Shown here: positions 1-7,164 of the stretch, piece by piece
Position numbering within the stretch: position 1 is the stretch's first letter
Layout of the letters: every line of letters begins with the position of its first letter
NCBI GenBank assembly: GCA_037968835.1
Contig: JBBKWG010000121.1
Location: 1-27,711, forward strand
Source of the DNA: JBBKWG01 sp037968835
GTDB lineage: Bacteria; Pseudomonadota; Alphaproteobacteria; Rhodobacterales; Rhodobacteraceae
DNA length: 27,711 bases
Direction: 5' to 3'
Translations under genes and position numbers: made by a program
Notes under the pieces: generated by a model
What the model saw: only the letters and a program-made list of their open reading frames with translations
Told to the model about the DNA's origin: nothing
Databases searched by the model: none

Positions 1-809
1 CGGGCGTCGATGAGCGCGATGTCCTGCGGGGTCGAGACGATAACAGCACCTGCGACGTGCGTTTTCTGGCACAGCGTCATCTGGACGTCGCCGGTGCCGG
101 GTGGCAGGTCGACCAGCAGCACGTCGAGCGAGCCCCACTGGACCTGCCCAAGCATTTGCTGCAACGCACCCATCAGCATCGGACCACGCCAGACTATCGC
201 TTCGTCCTCCTCGACCATCAGGCCAAGTGACATCAGCGTCACGCCGTGGTTCCTGAGCGGCAGGATGATATTGCCATCGAGACTGGAGGGCCGACCGGAG
301 ACGCCCAGCATCCGCGGTTGCGAGGGGCCATAGACATCCGCGTCCAGCAGACCGACGCGCAGGCCGCGTGCTGCGAACGCCACAGCCAGATTGGCCGATA
401 CCGTCGATTTACCGACGCCGCCCTTGCCGGAGGCAATCGCGATTACATTTTTCACGCCGGGAAGTTTGCCGGGTTTTTCCGGTGCTTTCGGCTTCGGGGT
501 GAAATCCTTGAGACCAAGATCGGGAACCGGTCCCTTTGCGGCGGGTCGCATGGCCTGACCGGCGACGGCGTGCGCCGTCATCACCGCGCTGACCGAAGTC
601 ACGCCTTCGAGCGCCTTCACGGCTGCTTCGGCGGCCGCCCGCAACGGTTCCATCGCACCGCCACGCGCCGGATCGACTTCGAGCACAAACGAGACCGCGC
701 CATCTTTTACCTTGAGCGATTTCACCAGGTCCGCCGTCAGGATGTCGACGCCCTTCGCAGGATCGACAATGCGGGCCAGAGCCTCTCGGACGCGGGATTC
801 ATCGGTCAA
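1..809 (-). CDS. apbC: Mrp/ApbC/NBP35-family iron-sulfur carrier ATPase (partial, 3' end outside window)
   Basis: P-loop ATPase that in this family binds and hands over Fe-S clusters to target apoproteins in the cytoplasm. 269 residues are visible; the C-terminus, where the family's CxxC cluster-binding motif normally lies, is beyond the left edge. Residues 1 to about 85 form a DUF59/MIP18-like N-terminal domain. A proline- and lysine-rich linker follows, then the deviant Walker A GKGGVGKS at about 128-135, the switch region DADVYGPSQP at about 156-165 and DLPPGTGD at 234-241. The start is a TTG one base after the stop of the upstream gene, chosen because GGAGGG sits about 10 bases upstream and the DUF59 domain begins right after it. 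It is probably translated from the same mRNA as the DUF6494 gene. An Fe-S carrier fits a neighbourhood rich in Fe-S proteins, but that link is inference. Confidence 0.95.
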   Translation of the reverse strand, partial: MTDESRVREALARIVDPAKGVDILTADLVKSLKVKDGAVSFVLEVDPARGGAMEPLRAAAEAAVKALEGVTSVSAVMTAHAVAGQAMRPAAKGPVPDLGLKDFTPKPKAPEKPGKLPGVKNVIAIASGKGGVGKSTVSANLAVAFAARGLRVGLLDADVYGPSQPRMLGVSGRPSSLDGNIILPLRNHGVTLMSLGLMVEEDEAIVWRGPMLMGALQQMLGQVQWGSLDVLLVDLPPGTGDVQMTLCQKTHVAGAVIVSTPQDIALIDA

Positions 810-810
810 G

Positions 811-1023
811 TCAGTTGCCCTCCGGCATCTCGATCTTACCTTCAACGGTATGACTGAGGCCAAGTCCGTCGATCGTCAGAACCATTTTTGCGTTGACCGT
901 GCCCCTCGGTTTGATGCCGGTATCGCGCGCGGCACGCACCGCTTCCTCGATCTGCTGTTGCGACGTGACCCCGACCGTTTTCAGGAATTTTCTGAGCGAC
1001 ATGTTGAAACCGTCATCAGACAT
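811..1023 (-). CDS. DUF6494 family small protein
   Basis: A 70-residue soluble protein with no signal peptide or membrane segment. It begins MSDDGFNMSLRKFLK and contains VGVTSQQQIEEAVR, which I recognise as the conserved core of the small uncharacterised DUF6494 family. The second half has a GTVNAKMVLTIDGLGL strand-like stretch. The function of the family is unknown to me. A GGGAGAA ribosome-binding site lies just before the ATG. The gene is one base upstream of the Mrp/ApbC-type gene and almost certainly co-transcribed with it, so a role linked to Fe-S carrier function is possible but only inferred from position. It is divergent from the cytochrome gene that starts at 1111. Confidence 0.85.
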   Translation of the reverse strand: MSDDGFNMSLRKFLKTVGVTSQQQIEEAVRAARDTGIKPRGTVNAKMVLTIDGLGLSHTVEGKIEMPEGN

Positions 1024-1110
1024 TGTGTGTTCTCCCGTAGGCCCATTTGCAGGCCGGACTTGTTTTGTTTTGGAGCGGGGATAATCTCAACCTACACGGG
1101 GAGGTGCAAG

Positions 1111-1875
1111 ATCACTTTCGGCAAAGTCATAACGATAGCTCTGTTCCTTTGCGGATTCGCCCCCTGGGCGATGGCCGAAGGCGCGGATTTGACGCTTCGC
1201 ATGCCTGCTCCGCTGATTGAAGCGGGGCTCGACAGGCATTTACTGACGCGGTTTCGCTTCAAACACCGGATCTCGGTCGACGCTTTCAGCGAGGGGGATA
1301 CCGATATGGCGTTGGGGCCGGATACGGATGGAACGCGCGTGTTCGAGGACGGCGACGGCGTCGAATACCGCTTGGCGATTCTGAGCGACAACGCTGATGC
1401 ACGCGCGCAGGCGGCTCTGTTTCTGGATTGGCTGCGCTCGGCTCCCGGTAAATCAGCGATCGAAGGTTTCGCCCCGGAAGGTGGGCCGACATTCACGACC
1501 GAACTGATCACGGAAGTCGAAGTCATAAAGGAGACATTCGACGGAAACGTGAACGATGGATCGCAGCTCGCGCTTGTCCATTGCGGGCGCTGTCACGTCG
1601 TCGACCAACGCAACCGGATGGGCGGGATCGGATCAACACCGTCGTTTTCGGCGCTGCGCGGGCGTGACAACTGGTCGGATTTGTTCCGCGCCTTCTATGT
1701 TGAGAATCCTCACCCCTCTTTCACCCAGGTCGAGGGCGTTACCGAACCGTTCGATCCAATGCGGGCTGTGCATGTGGCGCCGGTCGAAATAACGCTGGAC
1801 GAGATCGAGGCGATCACCGCGTTCGTGGCGACGATAGCGCCCAAAGACCTGGGCCGGCCGGTCAAATTCGAATAG
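1111..1875 (+). CDS. Secreted c-type cytochrome with reduced solute-binding-protein-like domain; apparent ATC start
   Basis: 254 residues. Starting at the ATC codon gives a clean Sec signal peptide (residues 1-22, ending APWAMA before EGADL). ATC lies 6 bases after a strong GGGGAGG, and no ATG, GTG or TTG is in frame between that site and the signal peptide. An in-frame TTG at 1060 is the only upstream alternative and would bury the signal peptide behind 17 extra residues. Residues 25-130 resemble the two ends of a TupA/ModA-type oxyanion-binding protein: a first strand and helix (DLTLRMPAPLIEAGL) and the closing motif ALFLDWLRSAPGKSAIEGF, with most of the usual ligand-binding middle missing. 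Residues 150-245 are a cytochrome c domain with haem motif CGRCH (158-162); Met217 is a possible sixth ligand. It presumably acts in the periplasm. I recall similar architectures as unnamed cytochromes in Rhodobacterales, but cannot verify it. Confidence 0.8.
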   Translation: MTFGKVITIALFLCGFAPWAMAEGADLTLRMPAPLIEAGLDRHLLTRFRFKHRISVDAFSEGDTDMALGPDTDGTRVFEDGDGVEYRLAILSDNADARAQAALFLDWLRSAPGKSAIEGFAPEGGPTFTTELITEVEVIKETFDGNVNDGSQLALVHCGRCHVVDQRNRMGGIGSTPSFSALRGRDNWSDLFRAFYVENPHPSFTQVEGVTEPFDPMRAVHVAPVEITLDEIEAITAFVATIAPKDLGRPVKFE

Positions 1876-1915
1876 CTGCTTGACGCGGGCGGCGCAGATG
1901 GCAATAGCGCGAGCC

Positions 1916-2617
1916 ATGAGCGAAACTCAAGATACCCACCCCTCGGGCGCGCCGTGGCGCAACTTTTATGGGCGGTTCAAGGGCAAAACCTTGCGCGACA
2001 GCCAGAAGCGGTACCTTGAGGACCTTGGGGAAATCGCGCTTGGTTCGGTAGAATGGGACGACAATCCAGAGCGGCAACTGATTGATCTCGCTGACGCTTT
2101 TGGCAAACGCCCGGTGTGGCTTGAAATCGGTTTTGGCGGCGGCGAGCATCTTGTGCATCAGGCAGTACAAAACCCGGAAGCCGGTCTGGTCGGGGCCGAG
2201 CCGTTCATCAACGGTGTCGCGATGCTGCTTGGCAAGATCCGCGGCGCCGGCTGTGAAAACGTGCGGGTGCATCCGGGCGATGTGCGCGCGTTGTTCGATG
2301 TTCTGCATGATGCCTCGATCGCGAAGGCTTTTCTGCTCTATCCGGATCCCTGGCCAAAACACCGGCATCATCGACGCCGCTTCGTGACGCCCGAATATCT
2401 GGAACCGCTTCACCGCGTTCTGGTGCCGGGCGCAGAGTTCCGTCTGGCCACCGATATTTCGGATTATGTGCGTCAGGCCCTGGTCGAAGTGCCGAAGGCC
2501 GGGTTTGAATTGATCGCGCAGAGCGCGATGGCATGGAACGACTGGAGTCGCACCCGCTATGAGGCGAAAGCCCTGCGCGAAGGGCGAGAGCCGCATTACC
2601 TGACATTTCGTCGATAA
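1916..2617 (+). CDS. trmB: tRNA (guanine-N7-)-methyltransferase
   Basis: Cytoplasmic enzyme that transfers a methyl group from S-adenosylmethionine to N7 of G46 in the variable loop of tRNAs. With the ATG at 1916 the protein has 233 residues, normal for the family. Visible motifs are the SAM-binding loop EIGFGGGEHL (70-79), AEPFINGVA (94-102), the substrate and catalytic motif PDPWPKHRHHRRRF (143-156) and the C-terminal TRYEAKALREGR. In-frame TTG (1880) and ATG (1898) starts exist. I chose 1916 because the family typically opens with a short polar stretch before RNFYGR; the ribosome-binding site is weak for all three. It follows the cytochrome gene by 40 bases and precedes aroA by 148 bases. 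In that gap I see no terminator. Confidence 0.96.
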   Translation: MSETQDTHPSGAPWRNFYGRFKGKTLRDSQKRYLEDLGEIALGSVEWDDNPERQLIDLADAFGKRPVWLEIGFGGGEHLVHQAVQNPEAGLVGAEPFINGVAMLLGKIRGAGCENVRVHPGDVRALFDVLHDASIAKAFLLYPDPWPKHRHHRRRFVTPEYLEPLHRVLVPGAEFRLATDISDYVRQALVEVPKAGFELIAQSAMAWNDWSRTRYEAKALREGREPHYLTFRR

Positions 2618-2765
2618 GTGCCGGACGTGCCTTGCTCGGACCGTGCGTGTGCAATCGAATGTTTCGCGAACAGGTATTTGAAACAGGGTGAACGGTTGCT
2701 CGGCCCGATGGACGCCCCGTTGTCTCTGCGCTAACACGGCGGCGGATCAGCGATAAGGAGAGGCC

Positions 2766-4118
2766 ATGTCGGGCCAGTCAGTTCCACAGCCGATGACGTC
2801 GCACCGCGCCGGACCGCTCAATGGCGAAGCGCGGGTGCCCGGCGACAAGTCGATCTCGCACCGCTCGCTGATCCTTGGCGCCTTGTCGGTCGGCGAAACC
2901 CGTATTCGGGGGCTGCTGGAGGGCGAGGATGTGCTACGCACCGCCGACGCGATGCGGGCCTTCGGGGCCGAGGTGGTCGAACATGGCGGCGGCGAATGGT
3001 CGGTGCATGGCGTTGGGGTTGGCGGGTTTGGCGAACCAGACGATGTGATTGACTGCGGCAATGCCGGCACGGGTGTGCGTCTGATCATGGGCGCGATGGC
3101 GACGACTGGCATCAACGCCACGTTCACCGGCGACGGGTCTTTGCGGTCGCGCCCGATGGGGCGGGTTACCGATCCCATGGCGCTATTCGGAGCGACTGCC
3201 CACGGCCGCTCTGGCGGAAGGCTGCCGATGACGATTGTCGGCGCGGCGTCACCGGTACCGGTGCGCTACCGCGTGCCGATGCCGTCGGCGCAGGTCAAGT
3301 CAGCGGTCCTGCTGGCGGGGCTGAATGCGCCCGGCGAAACCGTGGTGATCGAGGCGGAAGCGACGCGTGACCATACCGAGCGGATGTTGACGGGGTTCGG
3401 TGCGAGCTTGACCGTCGAGGAGACAAACGAGGGGCGGGTCATCACGCTTAAAGGATACCCAGAGTTGAAGCCGCAAAACATCGATGTTCCGCGTGACCCA
3501 TCGTCGGCGGCGTTCCCGGTGTGCGCGGCCCTTATCGTCGACGGTTCGGACGTGTTGGTCCCGAATATTGGTCTCAACCCGACGCGGGCCGGGCTGTTCA
3601 CCACGCTGCGCGAGATGGGCGCGGACCTCACTTACGAGAACGAACGCGAAGAGGGCGGCGAGCCTGTCGCGGATCTGCGCGCGCGGTATTCGCCCAATAT
3701 GCAGGGGATCGAAGTGCCGCCCGAGCGAGCCGCGAGCATGATCGACGAATATCCGATCCTGTCCGTGGTTGCCGCATTCGCCGAAGGACGCACGTCGATG
3801 CGCGGCGTGAAGGAACTGCGCGTGAAGGAAAGCGACCGAATCGACGCGATGGCAGAGGGACTGCGCGCCAACGGCATCACGGTCGGTGAGGGTGAGGATT
3901 GGTGGGAGGTCGACGGCTTGGGGCCGGGCGGCGTGCCGGGCGGAGCGCGCGTCGAGGCGCGCCTGGATCACCGCATCGCAATGTCGTTCCTGTGTCTTGG
4001 CATGGCGAGTGTGAAGCCTGTGACGGTGGACGATGCCGCCCCAATCGCCACGTCGTTCCCGGTGTTTGAACCTTTGATGACCGCCCTTGGTGCGCAATTC
4101 GTGCGCGAGAGCCATTGA
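2766..4118 (+). CDS. aroA: 3-phosphoshikimate 1-carboxyvinyltransferase (EPSP synthase)
   Basis: Sixth step of the shikimate pathway: joins shikimate 3-phosphate and phosphoenolpyruvate to give EPSP on the way to chorismate and aromatic amino acids. The 450 residues match the alphaproteobacterial (CP4-like, class II) form. Motifs: PGDKSISHRS (25-34, PEP/S3P lysine), NAGTGVRL (99-106), TGDGSLRSRPMGRV (121-134), RDHTERML, the catalytic aspartate in SMIDEYP (Asp327), LRVKESDR (351-358) and LDHRIAMSF (400-408). The residue that is alanine in glyphosate-tolerant CP4 (NAATG) is glycine here, as in ordinary enzymes. The start is ATG at 2766 with AAGGAG upstream. The last bases overlap the start of the GFA gene. 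In related bacteria as I remember them, aroA is usually followed by cmk and rpsA, which are absent here. Confidence 0.98.
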   Translation: MSGQSVPQPMTSHRAGPLNGEARVPGDKSISHRSLILGALSVGETRIRGLLEGEDVLRTADAMRAFGAEVVEHGGGEWSVHGVGVGGFGEPDDVIDCGNAGTGVRLIMGAMATTGINATFTGDGSLRSRPMGRVTDPMALFGATAHGRSGGRLPMTIVGAASPVPVRYRVPMPSAQVKSAVLLAGLNAPGETVVIEAEATRDHTERMLTGFGASLTVEETNEGRVITLKGYPELKPQNIDVPRDPSSAAFPVCAALIVDGSDVLVPNIGLNPTRAGLFTTLREMGADLTYENEREEGGEPVADLRARYSPNMQGIEVPPERAASMIDEYPILSVVAAFAEGRTSMRGVKELRVKESDRIDAMAEGLRANGITVGEGEDWWEVDGLGPGGVPGGARVEARLDHRIAMSFLCLGMASVKPVTVDDAAPIATSFPVFEPLMTALGAQFVRESH

Positions 4119-4516
4119 ATACGGGGAGTTGTCTCTGCGGCGCGGTGCGATATCGGGTCAACGGACCGCTTCGCCCGGTGATCGCATGCCATTGCGTGCA
4201 GTGCCGCAAGACCAGCGGCCATCATGTCGCCGCAACTGCTGCTGCGCGCGACGATCTTGAACTGACTGGCGAAGTGCGTTGGTTCCAGTCCTCGGAAAAG
4301 GCGCGGCGCGGCTTTTGTCCGGTGTGCGGCTCGAACCTGTTCTGGGATGGGCTGGGAAGCCATCTTTCGATCTCGGCAGGGACCCTTGACGCACCAACGG
4401 GCCTGTCGATGAAAGGTCACATCTACTGCGCCGACAAAGGCGATTATTACGAGATCGCCGACGAATTGCCGCAAGCCGCCGTGGATGACCTTACGCTGAC
4501 GACACAGGTTATCTAA
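4115..4516 (+). CDS. GFA-family (glutathione-dependent formaldehyde-activating enzyme-like) zinc protein
   Basis: 133 residues with the beta-tent fold signature of the GFA/CENP-V (former DUF636) family. Zinc-binding cysteines are visible at 6 and 8 (SCLCGAVRY), 25, 27 and 30 (CHCVQCRKTSG), and 68 and 71 (FCPVCGSNLFW). The founding member was proposed to help formaldehyde react with glutathione, but most members have no proven activity, so only the fold and zinc sites are firm. A one-carbon role near formate dehydrogenase would be attractive but is inference. Translation starts at TTG inside TTGA, overlapping the aroA stop by 4 bases, so it is translationally coupled to aroA. Its TAA stop interlocks with the stop of the converging poly-ferredoxin gene. 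Confidence 0.9.
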   Translation: MNTGSCLCGAVRYRVNGPLRPVIACHCVQCRKTSGHHVAATAAARDDLELTGEVRWFQSSEKARRGFCPVCGSNLFWDGLGSHLSISAGTLDAPTGLSMKGHIYCADKGDYYEIADELPQAAVDDLTLTTQVI

Positions 4517-6480
4517 TTCGGTTTACGGTCCTTGAGATAGTCATCGGTCGTGCGCACTCGAGGCCGGTCGGCACCCCGAAATGGCGAATTTTCCTGATGG
4601 TATTGCGCCGAGATCCGGCAGGTGTCGCACATCTGGATAAGCCGGGTGTTGTCTGATCCCGAATACATCCAGTGCTTGCCCTCCAGTTTCTCGACAATCC
4701 GGGCGATCGTCGATTTCACGCCGAAAGGCTTGCCGCATTCGACGCACTCGAACGGCTCTTCCTCGTGCAGAATGCGATGGGTCAGCGCCTCTTTGGCGAG
4801 GTTCAGTTGCGGCACAAGCGTGATCGCGTTTTCCGGGCAGGTGTGGGCGCAGATACCGCATTGCAGGCAGGCAGCTTCATTGAAGCGCACCTGTGGCTTG
4901 TCGGGATTGTCGCCAAGCGCGCCGACCGGGCAGAGCGAGACGCAGGCAAGGCAAAGCGTGCAGGCGTCGGGGTCGATGAGGACCGCTCCGTAAGGCGCGC
5001 CGTCGGGAAGCGGAATCGGCGCATCAACGCTTGTGAGCGCGGCGGCCGCAATTCGCGTGACTTCGCGGCGACCACCCAGCGGAAGAATTGGTTCGACCGG
5101 GATCGGTTTGGGCGCGGTGCCATAAAGCGCATCTTCCAACGCGTCGGGATCGGCGGCGTCGAGGATCGCAAATGGTCTGTCGCAAACGATAGCACGCGCC
5201 AGCGCCATTTCGCTTTCCGGCACGGTGTGGTCTGTCCGTGGCCCAGACAATACGTGGACCGACGTGAATCCGACGGCGAGTGCCGCGAGCAATTCCGCGT
5301 GGCCTACGCCTTCGACATTGGGGACTTCGACGGGGATCACATCCGCAGGCAGACCGCGCCCGAAACGGGCGGACAGACGGATCATCTCGGCCCCGTGTTC
5401 GGCGTCATGGAAGATGGCGCGCGGGGCCTTGCCGCCGGACTTGCGATAGGTCGAGGCCAGCGTGCGCAGGCGTGCGAACAATGTGCCGACTGGTGGGTCG
5501 TCATAGGACGCCGCGCCCGACGGGCAGACGGCGGCGCACGCGCCGCAACCGGCGCAGATGTCGGGGTCGATGAGGACCGTATCGCCGTTCGGAGTGATCG
5601 CATCGGTCGGGCAGACGTTCAGGCATCGCTCGCAACCTTTTTGCGAGGCTCGCGAATGGGCGCAAAGATTGGCATCGAACCGGATATAAAGCGGCTTCTC
5701 GAAAACGCCCTGCAGCTCGTGCGCCACGGCGATTGCATCGCGGACCGCGATCGGGTCGCCGGGATCGGCGCGCACGTAGCCCTCGCGCTTGTGATCGGCT
5801 GGGAACAAGGGGCCTTCGCCGCGCAGATCGAGGATGATGTCGCAGGTCGATTTCGCGCCGTCCCTGGAAGCGCCGAACGTGGCCGCGCCGCGCCCGCCGG
5901 GATCCATCTGGCGATAGCGATCGACTGCGATTGCAAAGCCCGCCAGTGCGCCGGTCGCGGTTGCAAGGCGTCCGGTGGCAACGTCGAACGTCGCGGGCGG
6001 GATCAGATCGGCGGGTTCGTCGCTTAAAAGGCACGTGACCGCGAGCGTATCGGCCAACAGTTCGGCGGCAGGCAGGGCGACCTCCGACGATCCGAGCACA
6101 AGGCAAGTGCCTTCGGAAATGATGTCGCGAGACGGTGTGCCGGGGCGGGGCAGGGCTGCTTCTGCCAGAAGTGCCGCCTGCTTAGGGTAAGCGACCTTGT
6201 CGGCCGTCCACCCGGCGCGATCACGAATATCCGCCGTCGCCAGTTTCTCGGATGCGCCGATGTCGGCGGCAAGTTCTTCGAACAGCGTCGCCATCTGTCC
6301 GCAAGCAATCATCGTGGTGCCGTCGGATGCCAGCGCCTTGGCGGCGACATCCAGATCGCCCGTGCAGAGACGATCGACCGACTTGACGGCCACGTCGCCG
6401 AGCGCGGCTTTGGCCGTTTCGGGGTCGATTTTCATCGTCCCTTCGCACGAGCACAAAATCAGCCGTTCGATCTTTGCCAT
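4513..6480 (-). CDS. Poly-[4Fe-4S] ferredoxin-like protein of the formate dehydrogenase cluster
   Basis: 655 residues, no signal peptide or membrane segment, so probably cytoplasmic. The first about 260 residues begin LILCSCEGTM and carry scattered cysteines (10, 12, 39, 60). Four 4Fe-4S motifs follow: C273/283/286/290 (first spacing widened), C309/312/315/319, C507/510/513/517 and C538/541/544/548, each ending CP. Two CxxC pairs near the C-terminus (579/582 in ECVECGKPFG and 618/621 in MCDTCR) may bind zinc or a further cluster. In my memory, gammaproteobacterial formate dehydrogenase clusters (for example Shewanella) have the same protein next to DUF3305, DUF3306 and TorD genes. Its exact job is unknown to me; supplying electrons or helping assemble the enzyme is plausible. 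The ATG at 6480 is preferred over the longer open frame because the cysteine-rich family start begins MAKIERL. It is divergent from the DUF3305 gene. Confidence 0.9.
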   Translation of the reverse strand: MAKIERLILCSCEGTMKIDPETAKAALGDVAVKSVDRLCTGDLDVAAKALASDGTTMIACGQMATLFEELAADIGASEKLATADIRDRAGWTADKVAYPKQAALLAEAALPRPGTPSRDIISEGTCLVLGSSEVALPAAELLADTLAVTCLLSDEPADLIPPATFDVATGRLATATGALAGFAIAVDRYRQMDPGGRGAATFGASRDGAKSTCDIILDLRGEGPLFPADHKREGYVRADPGDPIAVRDAIAVAHELQGVFEKPLYIRFDANLCAHSRASQKGCERCLNVCPTDAITPNGDTVLIDPDICAGCGACAAVCPSGAASYDDPPVGTLFARLRTLASTYRKSGGKAPRAIFHDAEHGAEMIRLSARFGRGLPADVIPVEVPNVEGVGHAELLAALAVGFTSVHVLSGPRTDHTVPESEMALARAIVCDRPFAILDAADPDALEDALYGTAPKPIPVEPILPLGGRREVTRIAAAALTSVDAPIPLPDGAPYGAVLIDPDACTLCLACVSLCPVGALGDNPDKPQVRFNEAACLQCGICAHTCPENAITLVPQLNLAKEALTHRILHEEEPFECVECGKPFGVKSTIARIVEKLEGKHWMYSGSDNTRLIQMCDTCRISAQYHQENSPFRGADRPRVRTTDDYLKDRKPN

Positions 6481-6516
6481 TGGTCCCTGTCTCCCCTGCG
6501 CGAATCCTCGAGCCGT

Positions 6517-6564
6517 GCCATACTGGTCAGATGTTTTGACAATGGCAATCGACCGGCGTTTAGT
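6517..6564 (+). promoter_or_regulatory. Sigma70-type promoter and dyad in the divergent formate dehydrogenase control region
   Basis: A perfect -35 hexamer TTGACA (6536-6541) is followed after 17 bases by TTTAGT (6559-6564, four of six consensus bases). This places the transcript start about 15 bases before the AAAGGAG site of the DUF3305 gene. An imperfect dyad overlaps the -35: GCCAT (6517-6521) and GTCA pair with TGAC and ATGGC (6542-6546). It could be an operator shared with the divergent poly-ferredoxin gene. The promoter match is good; the operator is tentative. Confidence 0.55.
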
Positions 6565-6585
6565 TGATTGCCCAAAGGAGTCGAC

Positions 6586-7164
6586 ATGACCGACAGTCCC
6601 ATTCCGAAATTGCAGACCATGCCCGTTGGCGTCGTTTTGCGCCGAACGCCGGGCGTCACCCGCTGGGCCAAGTGGGCGTGGAAAGCGGTTGCGGTGCTTC
6701 CCGGCGCGGGGCCGGCGGACTGGAAAATGGTGCGAGACGAGGCTGGGATCACGGATTATCACGTGGCGACACTGCCGATGGAACTGCACCGCACTGACGC
6801 TGAAAGCTATCGCACGTCGTTGATGATGACGCCGCCTTCGGTGTTCGCCATTCTCAATCATGGCATGAACGCGGAAAATGAACACGGGATCGACGTGCAT
6901 CTAGTCACTGCGTCGGCGGATCTTGCGCAGGAATACAGTGACAGTGGTGAAATGATCGTCGAAGCCGTCGCGATGCCCGACGCGCTGATAGGATGGGTGC
7001 GGGATTTCTGCGAGGCGCATTACCGCGAAGTGCCTTTCAAGAAGCGGCGTCGGGATAATATGCGGGTCGATCAGGTCGAGGACGGCAAGGGCGATGCACG
7101 GATCCGCCAGACTGCCGATGTATTTCGCAGCCCCGCGGGGCAAAAGCCGAAGAGACAGACATGA
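6586..7164 (+). CDS. DUF3305 domain protein (formate dehydrogenase accessory)
   Basis: 192 residues, no signal peptide or membrane segment. The opening PIPKLQTMPVGVVLRR and the middle LHRTDAESYRTSL and PPSVFAIL are what I associate with DUF3305, a family found almost only beside Tat-exported formate dehydrogenases. The C-terminus is strongly basic and polar (KKRRRDNMR to the end). The function is unknown; a role in maturation or expression of the enzyme is inferred from constant gene neighbourhood. The start at ATG 6586 has AAAGGAG 5 bases upstream. The last 4 bases (ATGA) overlap the DUF3306 gene, so the two are translationally coupled and may act as partners. Confidence 0.88.
   Translation: MTDSPIPKLQTMPVGVVLRRTPGVTRWAKWAWKAVAVLPGAGPADWKMVRDEAGITDYHVATLPMELHRTDAESYRTSLMMTPPSVFAILNHGMNAENEHGIDVHLVTASADLAQEYSDSGEMIVEAVAMPDALIGWVRDFCEAHYREVPFKKRRRDNMRVDQVEDGKGDARIRQTADVFRSPAGQKPKRQT

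Noticed and set aside
1060..1875. TTG 1060 as the start of the cytochrome gene
   Set aside because: It would place 17 residues before the signal peptide and has no ribosome-binding site, whereas ATC 1111 has an ideal one.
4672..6027. 451-residue plus-strand open frame opposite the poly-ferredoxin gene
   Set aside because: Arg/Gly-rich shadow translation with no family features; the minus strand carries clear 4Fe-4S motifs over the same bases.
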